Assembly (NCBI GenBank): GCA_028554795.2
Contig: CM068838.1
Location: forward strand, 130,170,928-130,234,927
From: Sinohyriopsis cumingii
Lineage: Eukaryota > Mollusca > Bivalvia > Unionida > Unionidae
Length of the DNA stretch: 64,000 nucleotides
Direction: 5' to 3'
Shown here: one piece after another, positions 28,846 through 42,616 of the stretch
How positions within the stretch are numbered: position 1 is the first letter of the stretch
Layout of the letters: every line of letters begins with the position of its first letter
Program-made: the position numbers and the translations under genes
The notes under the pieces: generated by a model
What the model was told of the DNA's origin: nothing
Database searches by the model: none
What the model saw: the letters and a program-made list of their open reading frames with translations, nothing else

Positions 28846-29660
28846 ATGTATTACATTTTAATGATACCTTCAATAAAACTGTTAAAGCTTATATACGGTA
28901 TATTACATTTAAATGATACCTACAATAGAACTGTTAAAGCTTATACACGCTGTATACGGTGTATTACATTTAAATGATACCTACAATAGAACTGTTAAAG
29001 CTTATATACGGTGTAACCGGTGTATTACATTTAAATAATACCTACAATAAAACTGTTAAAGCTATATACGGTGTATTACATTTAAATGATACCTACAATA
29101 GAACTGTTAAAGCTTATATACGGTGTATACGGTGTATTACATTTAAATAATACCTACAGTAAAATGTTAAAGCTTATATACAATGTATTACATTTAAATG
29201 ATACGGTGTATTACATTTAAATGATACCTACAAGAGAACTGTTAAAGTTTATATACGCATTTAAATGATACCTACAAAAGAACATTTATAACTTATATAT
29301 GGTGTATTACATTTAAATGATACCTACAATAAAACTGTTGAAGCTTATATACGGTGTATTACATTTAAATTATACCTACATTATAACCATTAAAGATTAT
29401 ATACGGTGTGTTACATTTGAATGATACCTACAATAGACCTATTAAAGCTTATATACGGTGTATTACATTTAAGTGATACCTACAATAGAAATGTTAAAGC
29501 TTATATACGGTGTATTACATTTAAATGATACCTACAATAAAACTGTTAACGCTTATATACGGTGTATTACATTTAAAGGATACCTACAATATAACTATTG
29601 AAACATATACGATGTATTGCATTTTAAGTGATACCTACAATATAACTGTTAAAGCTTCCA
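28846..29660. repeat. minisatellite array, about 50-60 bp unit, roughly 14 copies
   Basis: The unit contains 'gtgtattacatttaaatga', 'tacctacaata' and 'ctgttaaagcttatatac' in order. Some units carry an extra 'cggtgta' block, giving two length classes. Most units differ by only a few bases, so the array is fairly homogeneous. Confidence 0.93.
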
Positions 29661-29927
29661 TAACACAGATTTGTAATTTTACTGCTGCGTTTGGTAGTTC
29701 CCAAGCGGCTGTTGGTGTAACAAAAACAATGCTGACTGTCCTAATTCTAAATTGATCAGGATTTCCATATTACTCAACGAATAATTGTACTATTGCCATG
29801 GTGCTGAGCCGAAGTTTGTACCGTCACCCTCTACATTTTTAATACAGGATATAACTAATAAGCTAAACTTATCTCTTTAGATTTTTGCAGTGAATTATTC
29901 AAGTCTCTACTATAATCATGTTATTAA

Positions 29928-29970
<43 letters not shown>

Positions 29971-30300
29971 TAAATACATTAAATACATTTGATAAAAGTG
30001 AACTTCGCAACCAGCCTCAACAGACTACTCTATATGAGAAGTACTTTAACATTTGTTGCTTCAACTGCTTCAGTTGCTGATAATGTCCTACCTTTTTCTT
30101 TCTTTCTAATGAGATTTTTTCCTTCGCTCTTTCCTTGTGTTTTGTCTTCCACCATTTGTATGTTAGTTTTTTCGTTTGTAGGAATAAACATAGATTTAAG
30201 AATCGTAATAATTCTTTTACGTAAACATCTAAAGTTTAATTATGAGCCATAATATGACATTTTCGAGTAGACTGTGTAATTTGAAGATATTCTAAATATA
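29661..30300. other. non-coding host DNA
   Basis: The stretch contains an (ATT)n run at about 29,926-29,969. A plus-strand open frame just after it lacks any recognisable feature and is probably chance. Confidence 0.5.
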
Positions 30301-31174
30301 TTTGTATTGACTAGGTTCAACCACACTCCATCCTCGTTTTCCATTAATCTTTAAATCCACCGTATCTTAATATACCATACTAGATGGATATTTGTGTATC
30401 ATTTAATCACCTCTCATTCTCCGGGGATACTATACATCAAGTCCAATTCTCTATACTTTCCCACCCCATACAAACTTAAAATAGGTACGATTTAGTTCTG
30501 CTTCAATATTTGCTAAAGGATTTGGAAGTGCTGAAAAATACGTATGAATATGGGCAAAAGAAGAGTTTTTGCAATTACTTTACCTACTACTGAAATATGT
30601 CGTTGACTCCAGCTTGTCAGAATTCCTTTTGCCTTCGTTATTGTTTTCCTATAGATAATTTCTACTATTTCTATAATTCTAGAGACAAATCTATGCCAAG
30701 GAGTGTAAAGATGGAATAAGACCAGTTTTGTTCCATATCAGGACACATTCTTTCATAGGAAACGTTCTTCTTTCCAACCCAAATAGTCTTCATTTTCGTT
30801 ATGTTACATTTAAGTTCAGATACTAGGAAAATGTTTACAAGATGTTCATAGTAGCTTTAAGAGTATGTTGAAATCCATAGAGAAGAATAAACCATCATCG
30901 GCATACTAACCCAATGTGTACCCACTGATATTAAAGACGAGACCACGTACATCCACATTTGCTTTAAATTTATAACCAAAACTAACAACCGATAAAATCA
31001 AATAAGACGCAAGAGGATCCCCTTGAAGACATCCTCTTTCATGTCTAACAAATGATGGCATATTTTTATTATTTATAACACAACATTTAGAGTCATTACA
31101 AAATAGCTTAAACCACTTACACACAGAATCACCAAAGTTAATCGATTGTAAAGCTTTTTCCACAAGTTCAAGTT
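30300..31174 (-). mobile_element. L1/Tx1-like LINE, 3' part of the reverse transcriptase
   Basis: Read on the minus strand it gives ELVEKALQSINFGDSVCKWF, then GCLQGDPLASYLIL (RT motif matching 'QGDPLSPYLF'), then ADDGLFF (catalytic Y/F-x-DD type box) and SWSQRHISVVGKVIAKTLLL, the conserved L1 segment after the fingers-palm domain. Frames are broken, so it is a dead copy. It is the continuation of the L1-like fragment at 37,290-39,150. The two halves were separated by a later insertion (see findings). Confidence 0.85.
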
Positions 31175-31175
31175 G

Positions 31176-31206
<31 letters not shown>
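31175..31206 (-). repeat. (TTA)n tail marking the 3' end of the Jockey-like LINE
   Basis: The minus strand reads about ten TTA repeats between the end of the Jockey-like body and resumed L1-like coding sequence. A short 3' microsatellite tail is typical of non-LTR elements lacking poly(A). Confidence 0.75.
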
Positions 31207-31207
<1 letters not shown>

Positions 31208-31762
31208 CTATCTTTAGCGATGATAACACATTAGGTCATGGCTGACCCATCTGCCATGTCGTATTCAGTTTTTGTAATCGGCTGTGTTTTAAAACAAAAA
31301 TATAAAAATTATACAAAATAAAAATACAAGACCAAGCACATAACCAGGTATAGTCGCACATTCATTCATAGATATTTAACATGAATGACTATGTGTGACT
31401 ATACTGAGACACATACAAATATGAACAATAACCAATACACAGGTACATACATTTCAGTATAAGTCATACGATATATCTGGACATATCATTTATGGATATG
31501 ATGATACGGTTTTCAATTCAGAGCTTTCAATATGTCATTCCAGCTGGTCGAGAAAGAATTTCATTAATGATATTTTGTAAGAAGCAAGGTATTTTGAACT
31601 ACGTATCGTCGTTGGTATGAAATTCCATACAGTAGGTGCTGATACAGTAAATGAGCTTTTGTAATGATTGTTTTTGGTCCACGGAATCTGAAGATCGTTG
31701 TTAGTCGTCGATCAGAGATTACGCTCAGTATTCAATTATCTTAGTACAATTATGCTAGAGAT
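31207..31762 (-). mobile_element. Jockey-like LINE, 3' end fragment
   Basis: Minus-strand translation near 31,550-31,700 gives NNHYKSSFTVSAPTVWNFIP, the C-terminal 'SF...A...WN.LP..I' motif that ends many Jockey/CR1-group reverse transcriptases. It continues directly from the part above 35,131 once the intervening element is removed. Stops and frame shifts show it is inactive. Confidence 0.8.
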
Positions 31763-32226
31763 GGTATCACGGTACCAATTGTTTTTCCATATACCTCAAT
31801 GCTAATGTTTTGTGAAATAAATATACTTTCTGTCCTACTTGGGCATGCATGTCACACGCTGTCATATAGAACAATGCTAGATTGTCAATTTGACAATGAC
31901 ATAACCAGGTACTCCATTGCATTTAAGAGAGATAACTCTACTGGAACTAGACAGGGGTAAGAGTTATCTAGTCACAACAAGCACATTTTCAGTCATGTGT
32001 ACCATATTTTAAAAAAATCATAAAAAATACAAAATATGATCTAGATAGAAATGAACACAAACTCACATGTTGCCAAGAGGCTCAACTTTTTTTTAAGCCA
32101 AACAGAAAGTACAAGTCTTACATAATGCACCAATCACAGCTAGTTTTGTTCTTTAATTCTGAATACAATGTTCCATACACCTTAAGCTCCCCCCACCTGG
32201 ACTTGCGCAATTGGTACCGTTATACC
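31763..32226. repeat. 464-bp repeat, copy 1, with 19-bp inverted termini
   Basis: The copy starts GGTATCACGGTACCAATTG and ends CAATTGGTACCGTTATACC, which are inverted copies of each other with one mismatch. It is repeated almost identically at 34,668-35,131 in the same orientation. No coding sequence is present. Confidence 0.9.
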
Positions 32227-34667
32227 TATAGCAAACCTTAATTTTTCCAATAATCTGTGATATAGTTCGGGACTGTATAAGTAACAAATATACTTAGTCT
32301 CACTTGTGAAAAACAATTTGATGAGGTACTAACCTATGTCTTATATGAATGTGTATAGAAATGTCATTGAGCTGTTTGAACTATTGTTTTCATACTTTTG
32401 CTTCACCATCAAAATCATCTTTTGAAATAAAATGAATTCTTTCAACTATGAGTTGTATCTTATTCATATCAGCAATTATTGAACTTCAGATAGGTGATAT
32501 GGGATAAATCACATTATATCATATTATGTAATAACTAGGTCAAAGGTCAATGTACCAAATAGTATGCACCTGTCCTACTTCAAAATGTACAATTCACCTA
32601 AAAGAAAGAAATTTATATTTGTTTGGTACGTGCAGAACTTAACATCAGAGACAGGTGGACATGACCCAATCTTATTATAAAGTATAAGCTTTGACCACTT
32701 TACACTATCTACAGATACAAGAGGTCACTAACCACCAGTCCTCACACAAAGGTCCACCTACCCATCCTCTTTGTAACACAAATAGTAAGCTTTCCTCCTT
32801 TGTAATGTGAATAAAATTGTTTCAATAAGCCAGTCAGTCACCAAATATAGTAAATCGCAGCTTCTAAGTGGTTATGTTTGGATTGGGAGGTGAAATTAGG
32901 GGAATAAAATACAGAAAAATGCCAGATATAAACACTAAGTATAGCACATCAAATGGAGTTAAAAACAGGAGGAAAGTGTTTATCTAAAAGGGAGAGGTAG
33001 CTTATGATAAAGGAATTAAAGGTGGCAAAATCAGCAATGCGAAAAATGAGAAGTGAAAGTTTGATGACCTTACCTTGGACAAATATATGGGGCAGGGCCC
33101 AACAGGTCCAAGGACAGCCCAAAGGCAACTGTGCTATAACATCCCTTACAGGACCCAAATTTCAAGTGAAGTTGTGTTCATTTCCATCTAATATAAAAGG
33201 GTGAATAATTTAGATAATATAGATACATATAAAGTATATTTCTTCTACATAAGAATTTAATAATAATTGGCATAAGATAGAGAGAAACTTATCTCAGAGC
33301 CAAGCAGAACATACCTTATCAGTTTTTAAACTTGTAAACTTTACTGTGAGAAATTATCAAATTGCTTCTACTTACATTTGCATCAAGATTGAGGGCTAAT
33401 ATAATACTTCACAAATCTTCTCTTTATTTTCATAATCAGTCACTGAAAATGTGAGATTTTATTTCCTTGAAATGTTATGACTGCTGTAAGGGAGATAACT
33501 GAATGATATACATAAGGTGTGGTAACCTTGAATACATTATCCATGTAATATAGATGAGTTCATCAACAACCTGTATTAACTTCATTGCAATTAAATTATC
33601 TCAAAATACATTACTGACAAAGTGAGAACCTAACATTTAGACTCCTATGTTTAGTGGAGACCTCAAGAGTCATGTAATTTTAATTTCTAAGATGACGCAG
33701 CTCTTTCATATCACATAGTTCATATTTTCTACAATGCCGGCATGTAGAGTGCAGCCTTCCATAACCATGCAGATATCATCTCATGCCAATTTGGATTCTT
33801 GCGATGGGATGCAAAGTTTCAAGAACAGTGTGGATTTGAATGGAATGAATATGCACTGTGTGACTAAAATGGTTATCATTCTGTAATGTTGGACCAAACA
33901 TGGAAATTCCACAGGAGCAGCTTGACAGAAAGAAATAGGATTAATTGAAAGTCAATAGTAGATTATAATTGGGCTTATACAAGTGCCAATGGGAAATGCT
34001 GACTTAAGGAAACTGTTCTTGTTTGTTGGTATTCACTGCTACTTCAACAAAAGGGAATGCAAGAGAACTGAACTAACTACATGAACAATTTCAAAGCAGG
34101 AGAGTGTAAAAAAAAAAAGGGACAATTAGAGCAGGACAATTCAAATCAAAATGGGAAGGAATACCAAATCCTTAATAAATTACCTAAAAATTACTCATGC
34201 CAGAACATCCCACATGGTACAAGTGATCTATCTACAAGTGTACTTAGAACGTTCTCTATCCTGGTTTATGGCATGCCTTACAAGAACAAGATAGTTGTTT
34301 TTGTACACATGATTTTTCATCTTTTGCAGGTACAATAGCCAATATTTGGCCAAAATCAACTATATTATGTTTACATAACTTATTTTGTTGCATGCGTTCC
34401 AATCTAGGAGGTAACAGCACATACATAAAGGCATCAGGTAACACAAGTCTATATCTATCATAGCTATAGTTATCAAAAGTCCCCATCCAAAGCCATCTTG
34501 TGCTATTTTCTAAAGATTTCATACATTTTATTCTTAAAGAACTTTCAATATTTGACCAAAAGTGTTCAGCATACATTTGTTTTCCTACATCAAACTAGTA
34601 TAGTTCATAAATGCCGCCCACATGTATGCGTTTCTATGGAAACACTGTGAGGCTATTCTTTCCTTTA

Positions 34668-35131
34668 GGTATCACGGTACCAATTGTTTTTCCATATACC
34701 TCAATGCTAATGTTTTGTGAAATAAATATACTTTCTGTCCTACTTGGGCATGCATGTCACACGCTGTCATATAGAACAATGCTAGATTGTCAATTTGACA
34801 ATGACATAACCAGGTACTCCATTGCATTTAAGAGAGATAACTCTACTGGAACTAGACAGGGGTAAGAGTTATCTAGTCACAACAAGCACATTTTCAGTCA
34901 TGTGTACCATATTTTAAAAAAATCATAAAAAATACAAAATATGATCTAGATAGAAATGAACACAAACTCACATGTTGCCAAGAGGCTCAACTTTTTTTTA
35001 AGCCAAACAGAAAGTACAAGTCTTACATAATACACCAATCACAGCTAGTTTTGTTCTTTAATTCTGAATACAATGTTCCATACACCTTAAGCTCCGCCCA
35101 CCTGGACTTGCGCAATTGGTACCGTTATACC
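34668..35131. repeat. 464-bp repeat, copy 2, with 19-bp inverted termini
   Basis: Nearly identical to 31,763-32,226, with only a few substitutions seen (for example 'taatgcacc' versus 'taatacacc'). Same orientation and same length, so duplication was recent or both arose in one transposition. Confidence 0.9.
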
Positions 35132-37290
35132 AGATATAATCTGGAGAAAGACCGTTTAAAGACTTGTATGTCATGATTCCTTTAAAAAAAAGAATACGTT
35201 TTTTTTTGTAAAGGTAGTCATTGCAGACGTGAAAACAAAACATTCGAGGGAGTCATAACAGGAAGTTTCAGTATTGTTCTGGCTGCCCTTTTCTGGAGCT
35301 TATTAATTCTGGACAGATTATAATTGGAAGTGTTTCCGCATATGGTACCGCCGTAATTTATCAGTGGTAGAATATAACCTGAAAAATAAGGTTCGAATGA
35401 TTGAGGAGGTAGAAATTTCGAAAACAATTTTAACAGTTTTTTTTTTGTTTTTTTTTTGCCTACCATTGTACATAGGTGATCAATATGTGCATTACAGGTG
35501 AGGGGTTGATCAATGTAGATACCAAGAAATTTTCGATTTTTTAGAATAGATACTCTAAGCTATTTTGAGTTAGAAGTAAATCCATGTTAGTAGATAGACG
35601 TTGCTTTGCTCTTATTGTCATACATTTCGTTTTAGAGATGTTCATATGCATTTTGTTTTGATGACACCAAACTGATATATTGTTGAGGTCGAGCTGAAGT
35701 TTAATTGTAATGGACTTTCGAGATTTATCAGATAAATGCAATGTAGAATCGTAAGCGGAAAGATCTGAGTTAGAGTGCGCTGGATCAAGGTTGTCATTGA
35801 TAAATATTAGAAAAAGAAGAGGCCCTAATATAGATCCTTGAGGAACACCACTTAAGATATGACTTGGTTCGGATATAAATTTTCCCGTGCAAACAACCTG
35901 GTGTCTGTTAGTGAGATACGACGTGAACCAGGCAATTATTTTCGTTTCCCTTATAAATTGCGAATACTTTTGCTAACTTCGATGACTCCGGGAATTTACA
36001 GGAAGTGATACTACAGTTAATTATTTCTTTCAACGACTCTGAGATTGATAAAGCCGACATTTTCAGAGTTTTGGGGTGAATTCCATCCCTGACTAGCTGA
36101 TGTGTTTGTGTCAAGTTTATTGAGATTATCAAAAGTGTCATTTATTGTTATTAAGGAAATGTTGAAACTAACATGATTGGTACTGTTTCATTCACGAATT
36201 TAGTAAGTTTGTCTCAATTAGACTCTGTAGGATTAGATCTGACAAGCGTTTGGGAGATATTAATAAAATAATGGTTCAGCTGGTTTGCAATATCGAGCTC
36301 ATCAGTATAACTAGTGCCATCAACTAAAATTTCACATGGAGCTAGAGGTCCATGTTTCGTTGACGTTAGATTTCGTACGTGATTCCAAATGGATATGTTA
36401 TCGGAGTTTGATGTGATGGCTTCTTTGAAAAAGGAGTGTTTGTGTTTTACAATAATTGATTTGAATTTGTTCCGCCACAAACGATAGTTTGTAAAGTCTT
36501 TATATTTATGGTTATTGTTTCGTATGCGTTGTGCCTCTGCGATTTCCTTGGTATACCATTCTGGTTGTTTTGATCGTTTGATTCTTTTGATGCGTATGTG
36601 GGCGTGTTTTTTAGGATAGTAAGAAAACAGTGGTTCCAGATAGACAAATCATAATCTGGGTCTATGTTAGCGACATGTATTGTGCAAATGTTTTGTGACA
36701 GTTCAATGAGAAATTAATTTTCAGCAAAGGTTTTGAAACATCTGTATTGCATGTAGGAGTGTAAGTTGTTTTTCTTTGTGATCTGTTGCTTGCGATTTGC
36801 ACATGCAGGATAGTGATCACTAATAGGGAAACATGGTACGTTTATCTCGTAGAGATTGGTAGGATGGGTAGTGTATATGTGGTCGATCAGAGAAGACGTA
36901 CAGCCTGTTACTCTTGTTGGAGCATATGTTACCTGTGTAAGGTCGTTTATCATATGTAGCCATTTGTTGTTGGTATCAGAGAGGAAGTCAATATTAAAGT
37001 CTCGTATGATAATTACTTCATTGTTGGAAGATAAAGCACCCTCTAACTCATGTTCAAATTGATCAGTCCATAAGGATAGGGAATTTGGGGGTCGGTATCC
37101 TGAGCAGATATAGATAGATTGACTATTGAGGAAACTTAACTCGATCCACATTGATTCTATAGTAGAATTCTCAAAATCTGTTCTTCTCTTGTTTGTCATG
37201 TTATTTGACTTGTGGTCGATCTTGTCTTTCCAAAGAAAGGTTTCTAAAAGAGATAGCACAGTCGGGTATATTGCAATATAGAAACGTTTC
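35132..37290 (-). mobile_element. Jockey-like LINE, endonuclease and reverse transcriptase part
   Basis: From high to low coordinates the minus strand encodes an endonuclease/exonuclease/phosphatase-type domain at about 36,714-37,259, with CSGYRPPNS, DFNIDFLSD, SSLIDHIYTT and ISDHYPA. Then follow an RT domain with GVPQGSILGPLLFLIFIND, a degraded YADD box (SAYDST) and KMHMNISKTKCM (about 35,600-35,870), and a tail segment with YILPLINYGGTICGN and NKLQKRAARTIL. Frames are broken. It lies inside an L1-like element and is itself interrupted at 35,131/31,763. Confidence 0.88.
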
Positions 37291-39150
37291 GCATAGAGTT
37301 AATAGAGTCGAAGGCTCCTTCAAAGTCTATTAACGTTAATGAACCTTATCTATTTTCATTCTCTTATTGACCCATGATATCATATGATAACCTGCTATTT
37401 TGTCCAATGAATCTAGCTTTCACAAATCCTTTTTGGGTATCACTGATTATTGATGGAATAACGTTTTTAATATCAGAACTGCAATAGCTCCTGAAGCTAT
37501 GTTATAGTCAATGTATAGGAGCGATACAGGTCTCCAACTTTTAAATAGCTTCTGTCTTTGTTTTATTTGGTTGACATGCGACTACTCCCTGAGTCTGAAA
37601 ATCTTAAAGTGTTCCTACAATATATACGTAATTTATTGATCTGTGTAAACGTTCCTAATTATCCTACAAAAGAATTACTTATAGAACTCTGACGTCAAAC
37701 CATCGTAGCTAGGACTTATCCCATTTTCCATCCATTTTAGTGACATGCTGTATGCATTAACTGTAAGTAAACTGTCGCATCATTCTCTTTCCTCTTGACT
37801 AAGTTTAATATTGTGATTGAAAAATCTGTTTTACGTTTCTTGATTAACACTAACATCACGCTAAGCAATTTCAGTTTAGTGTAATTCCATACGGAACTGG
37901 TTTTGAGCTTCTAAGATATGTACTTGATCATATATATTTATCCCATCATCTAAAATCTTTTCCTTCATTGCTTTATTTACATTATTTCTTTTTTCAAGAT
38001 TTAAAGAGTAATTCATGGTTTTTCCTTCCCAATTCATACCATCGAGCTTTGGATCTTAATATCACACCTATGTAATTTTCCTAAATTTTTCTATTTCTGC
38101 TTTCTTTCTTTGTAAATTTTCGAGAGTTTCCCCATCTATGTAATCCGATAATCCTCTGTGAATTTCTAATATTGATTGCCAGTTCAAGTTTCTTTAATTT
38201 TCCCATTTCTCCTTTGTTTTCCTAATATAATAATCTATAGTTTCGGATCATAGTTTCATTTGCAAAATTTCTAAGAACATTAAAACATTACAGAAAGAGA
38301 AACAGGAGGATAGTCATCTTTATTTCCCTCTAGTTATTATTTATTTATGGTGTCGGTTATACACCTTTCGTCCAAGTCAATATGATTGTATAAATTTCCA
38401 ATATTCTTCTCTCTTGGAAACTTTGAAAAAGCCATGCTCAAAACAATAGCTAAAAGATCAGTCCTATAACCTGGTATGATATGTGCATCAGATGTATTCA
38501 TTTAAATATCATCATATACAAGAAAGTAATCTAATCTACTTTGTTTCAAAGGAGATTTTTGTCTCCATGTGTACATATTTAAGTCTTGATTGGAATTTCT
38601 CCAGGGGTCAGTTAATTCAAGTTCGTTTTTGGGGTCTTGATTTGCTGCTCTAGACTGTTCGTGTCATATACAATATTACGAATATCCAGATTAGGGTCTT
38701 GAACAGTATTCCAATTTCCACACAATGACCGACGAGTTTTCAAATGCTGACATTTCTTTCTTTAGATTTCTAAAAATGCTAGGGTTGTCATCGTTATACC
38801 CAAACAAATTTAGGAGGGTTATTCTATTTCCATGAATTATAATATCTGATATAATGAACCTCTCTTGACTGTCACATCTTTATCGATAAGAAGTTCAAGG
38901 GCTTTTCGGAAGAATATTGAGACTCCAGCATTATTACTAGTACAGTGGCTAAATATTCATTTGTATCCCCGATTTCATCTGTCTTTGTGCAAAGAGTTTC
39001 TTGCATGCATACAATATATACATTCTTCTGTCTTACCCATCAGAGAATGTTCCATCGCTTAAGGATTGAACCTTGCATACATCTAACATTCGTAGATAAA
39101 ATTTGAATGTTATTAAACATTATAATTTTTAAATGTAAATATTGCTGTGA
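37290..39150 (-). mobile_element. L1/Tx1-like LINE, endonuclease to early RT part
   Basis: The minus strand begins with degraded endonuclease (near 39,100, ILSTNVRCMQGS followed by a 'KR.NIL' and 'MQET' pattern). It continues to a segment near 37,300-37,560 with a WRPVSLLY-type motif, a 'FIG.N.RL.YD' pattern and DFEGAFDSI, the RT motif A matching L1 'DFEKAFDS'. Sequence stops at about 37,290 and resumes at about 31,174 with the next conserved RT block. Many stops; inactive. Confidence 0.8.
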
Positions 39151-39196
39151 TGGACTATATGAAGTAAGTGTCACATCGAATTTATCATAAGCATGT

Positions 39197-39236
<40 letters not shown>

Positions 39237-39553
39237 CCAACATCCATCATAAAAGCATTCACGGTGTTAAGATACATACGGTAGATTTGGCAGTTAAATA
39301 TTAATACAGTGAGTAATGGACAACAAGTGAAACAAGTACACATGAGATAGCTAGTATGCGCCTCTGATAGATCTTTCCGGAGCTAATCAATTTTGCGCAA
39401 TTTAGCACAGCAACAGGAACAGAAAATACGAGTGTAAATTACAAGTGGACAAATGAATAAATGAAGAAAGAACTGGCAAGAGCAAATAACAATGAGTGTA
39501 TACGTATAACATATAAATGGATGTTGATGATGGTTGAAGAAGATGATTGAATG

Positions 39554-39630
<77 letters not shown>

Positions 39631-40335
39631 ACATTGGTAAGTTAGTTGGAAAGGTTGCATATATATCAACAATACACTAGTCAGTAGGATAAGCTGGTGG
39701 TTGATTTAATCGATCATTTTAATTTAGTCCTACGTGTGTATGAAACCAGTCTGCTTACTGTGATAAATCTGTTGCACACAAGCACATTTGTCGATACATT
39801 TTCGATCATTCTAAATTTTATTATATTTCCATGGTCAGAATTCTACCCACTTTGATTAGGTAAAGGTCAACTCTCTAATGGCAAATGACCAACATTTAAA
39901 TGGGTAAAGGTCAAATGTGTAATCAAATGCAGTTCATTACGCAACAGGCAAATTTACAATTTAAGACTGCCAACTAGATACCGGGCAAATGTGTTATTTA
40001 ATACAGCTTGTTAGATAATTTCCAAATGATCATTGAATAGAGCTACTTCAGGTAAAGGCATTTGTAGAATTTAATACAACTCATACGGTAATGAGCAAAC
40101 TTGTGCAATTTAAGGCAGCCTATTAAGCTATACCGTATTTAGGATGATTTACACAACCTCTATAGTTCGTTATATTTTAGGATGCATTTTTGATGTTTGC
40201 CGGGAACTATCAAGACTGGCGTTACGATCAGTTCAGCATATCAGAGCAGTAAAGGCTGACTTCAGAAATTACATACACCGCCACTGAACGTGGACTGGAG
40301 TTGAATATGTTTTTGAGCTGCGTTAAAAATCCAAA

Positions 40336-40381
<46 letters not shown>

Positions 40382-42567
40382 ACACACACTCAGAATTCAC
40401 AACATTCATAATTGGTATTTTTCTTTGGCTAAATTGAACAAAGTAGGGAGGGGCTATATCGAAGTATTCTACGACAGAGTGCCGATCGACCAATCGGAAG
40501 GATGCCAGTGTGCATCCTAGAGTAAAATCATGATTCGGGTCTGCTGTCATTGGTTATCTCTGGGCAGGTGACTTTACTGCCCTCGGCACCGTGTAACATT
40601 CAAGTATTTGGTATACTGTAAAATACTAGTCAAACAGACATGGGTGTGAGGTGAGGTGTGGCGTGGATAAAAAAACATAGTTAACACCAGTTCAGAGAGA
40701 GCTATAGAAATGAAGAGTAATTTGAATGTCAATGGTGAACAGGTATCGTCCTAAAAACGACAGATTTTTAACTTTATCAATCCTAGATATAGAATATGTC
40801 TGACTATCATTCAGACAAAATTTCTTTTATTTCATTAATTGTAACAGTCATTTTAAATGATGACTAATAAGCAATCGCGTTCTCCTAGAGTACAATTGGC
40901 GTACAAATCGTTATCGATGGAAGAGAAAAGGAAATAAATAAATACTGTGTCAAAAGAAATTATTATACAATGACAACGCCATTGTAAGAGCTTAATTCCC
41001 AGACTCATGTTTCATTATAAAGACATGCGAAGGCTGACAAATCCAAATACTTTAATGTCCTCAAGGACATTAGTTTTTGTTCAGTACAACGTTTGATGCG
41101 AGCGATGACTTCCTTTTTGAAATAAAGACTTCGCTCATTATAATCTTATTCTACTGCTGCACGTTCATATAATCAATAAGTTAGTTCCATGTCGCTGCAA
41201 GGGGTAGAATTCGGGCTAAAATAGGTTGCACGTAAACAACAATTAAGGCAAATCAATAACAGCACTTAAGTGGGTGCGATGCATTTAGATAATAGTATGT
41301 CTTTTATATTCGAAATCGATCAACGGTTATTCCGTCTGTGTGGATATTTTTGTGTTTCTCAATGGACATGAATCAAAGCTGTTGGATGAAAGTTTATCGA
41401 CAGATTGGTAGGTCATTGTTGGGAAATGTTGCTGCGTAACTTTATATTTATAGAGTCTTCAGGGACGAGGTAATAGCTAATGCATTAATCATATAAATCT
41501 GCATTTTCCCACAATATATTTAAACGGACTGAATAAATATCTTTACACTGTACAAGTATCTTTACACTGTACAAGTATCTTTACACTAACTGTACAATCA
41601 TTTCAAACAAGAGTGGACGTTTGATTTTTCAATGCTGAATTGTTAACGTGGCTCAAAGTAAAGCAATTATCAAATCTTGAAAAATTACAAGATATTACCG
41701 ACAGTGCCTTGCCTGACCTAACACCACTGACAGTGCATTTCCTACTGTATTATAGTGGATGGGGTGGGGGATATGCAAAGAGCTTATTTTAAGGAGAGTA
41801 TTCGAATCTTCAACAGTTTGAACAGGTTTGAACAGTGAAATCACCATCAGCCGTCAGTATTACTGAAAACAGTTTGTTAGGTGCTGTCAAATTTCTTGCT
41901 TCATATATAAATGCATAGACAAATTTATGTATTTCATATGCATAGTTACATTTATTAGAATTTAACTACAGAACGAACTTTTTAAAATAATGAATTATTC
42001 AGTTAAATTTTTAAAAAATTAGCTTTCACAGGGCTAATTTAAATATAAGTTAGTCGGATATTCTGGAATGGGAACTGTTTCGTGTCCACTTACTGTTCAT
42101 CTACAACCCCCTAATGAACTTGTAATTCTTTAACACTGAATATGAACGTAGTGGTTTAGATGGGGTCAGCTATCACAAAACGCCAGGATATGTATAAGTT
42201 CTTTCTTTGAACTTTAAAACATTGACATAATGTCATTAAAGTCGTTTGACGTTAGCAAATATGATACTCTTATTCATCAAGCGAATCTCGTATCCTATCC
42301 ATTGTTAGGTTCAACAGATTATACTTGTTCATAATATTTTCTACTTTCTTTTCATTCAAGGACACTTTTTGACAGTCTGACTAAGCTGTAAATACTTATC
42401 GCGTTTATTTCCAATCACTCAGTATATGCCAGTCTTTAGGAAGAGATTTTCAATTTTCTAGAATATTTCATAATAAAGGCGGACTAGAAAGAATTATTCT
42501 GACTTTTATGGGACTGATACGAATTTGGGTGGGGAAAGTTGCAATCCTGATTACCTAAGCTAAACGA

Positions 42568-42616
<49 letters not shown>

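Larger units (their letters stand above)
31763..35131. mobile_element. 3,369-bp element bounded by 464-bp direct repeats, TSD AGAT
   Basis: The unit is flanked by AGAT at 31,759-31,762 and 35,132-35,135, a possible 4-bp target-site duplication. Removing it reconnects the surrounding Jockey-like LINE. The terminal 464-bp copies are nearly identical, and each has its own 19-bp inverted termini. The 2.44-kb interior has no ORF that I can assign; a minus-strand open frame at 34,256-34,576 (106 codons) has no recognised motif. It could be a non-autonomous element with LTR-like ends, or two copies of a small TIR element enclosing captured DNA. Confidence 0.7.

Noticed and set aside
28846..29660. 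CRISPR-like array
   Set aside because: The repeats are directly adjacent with no unique spacers and the genome is eukaryotic.
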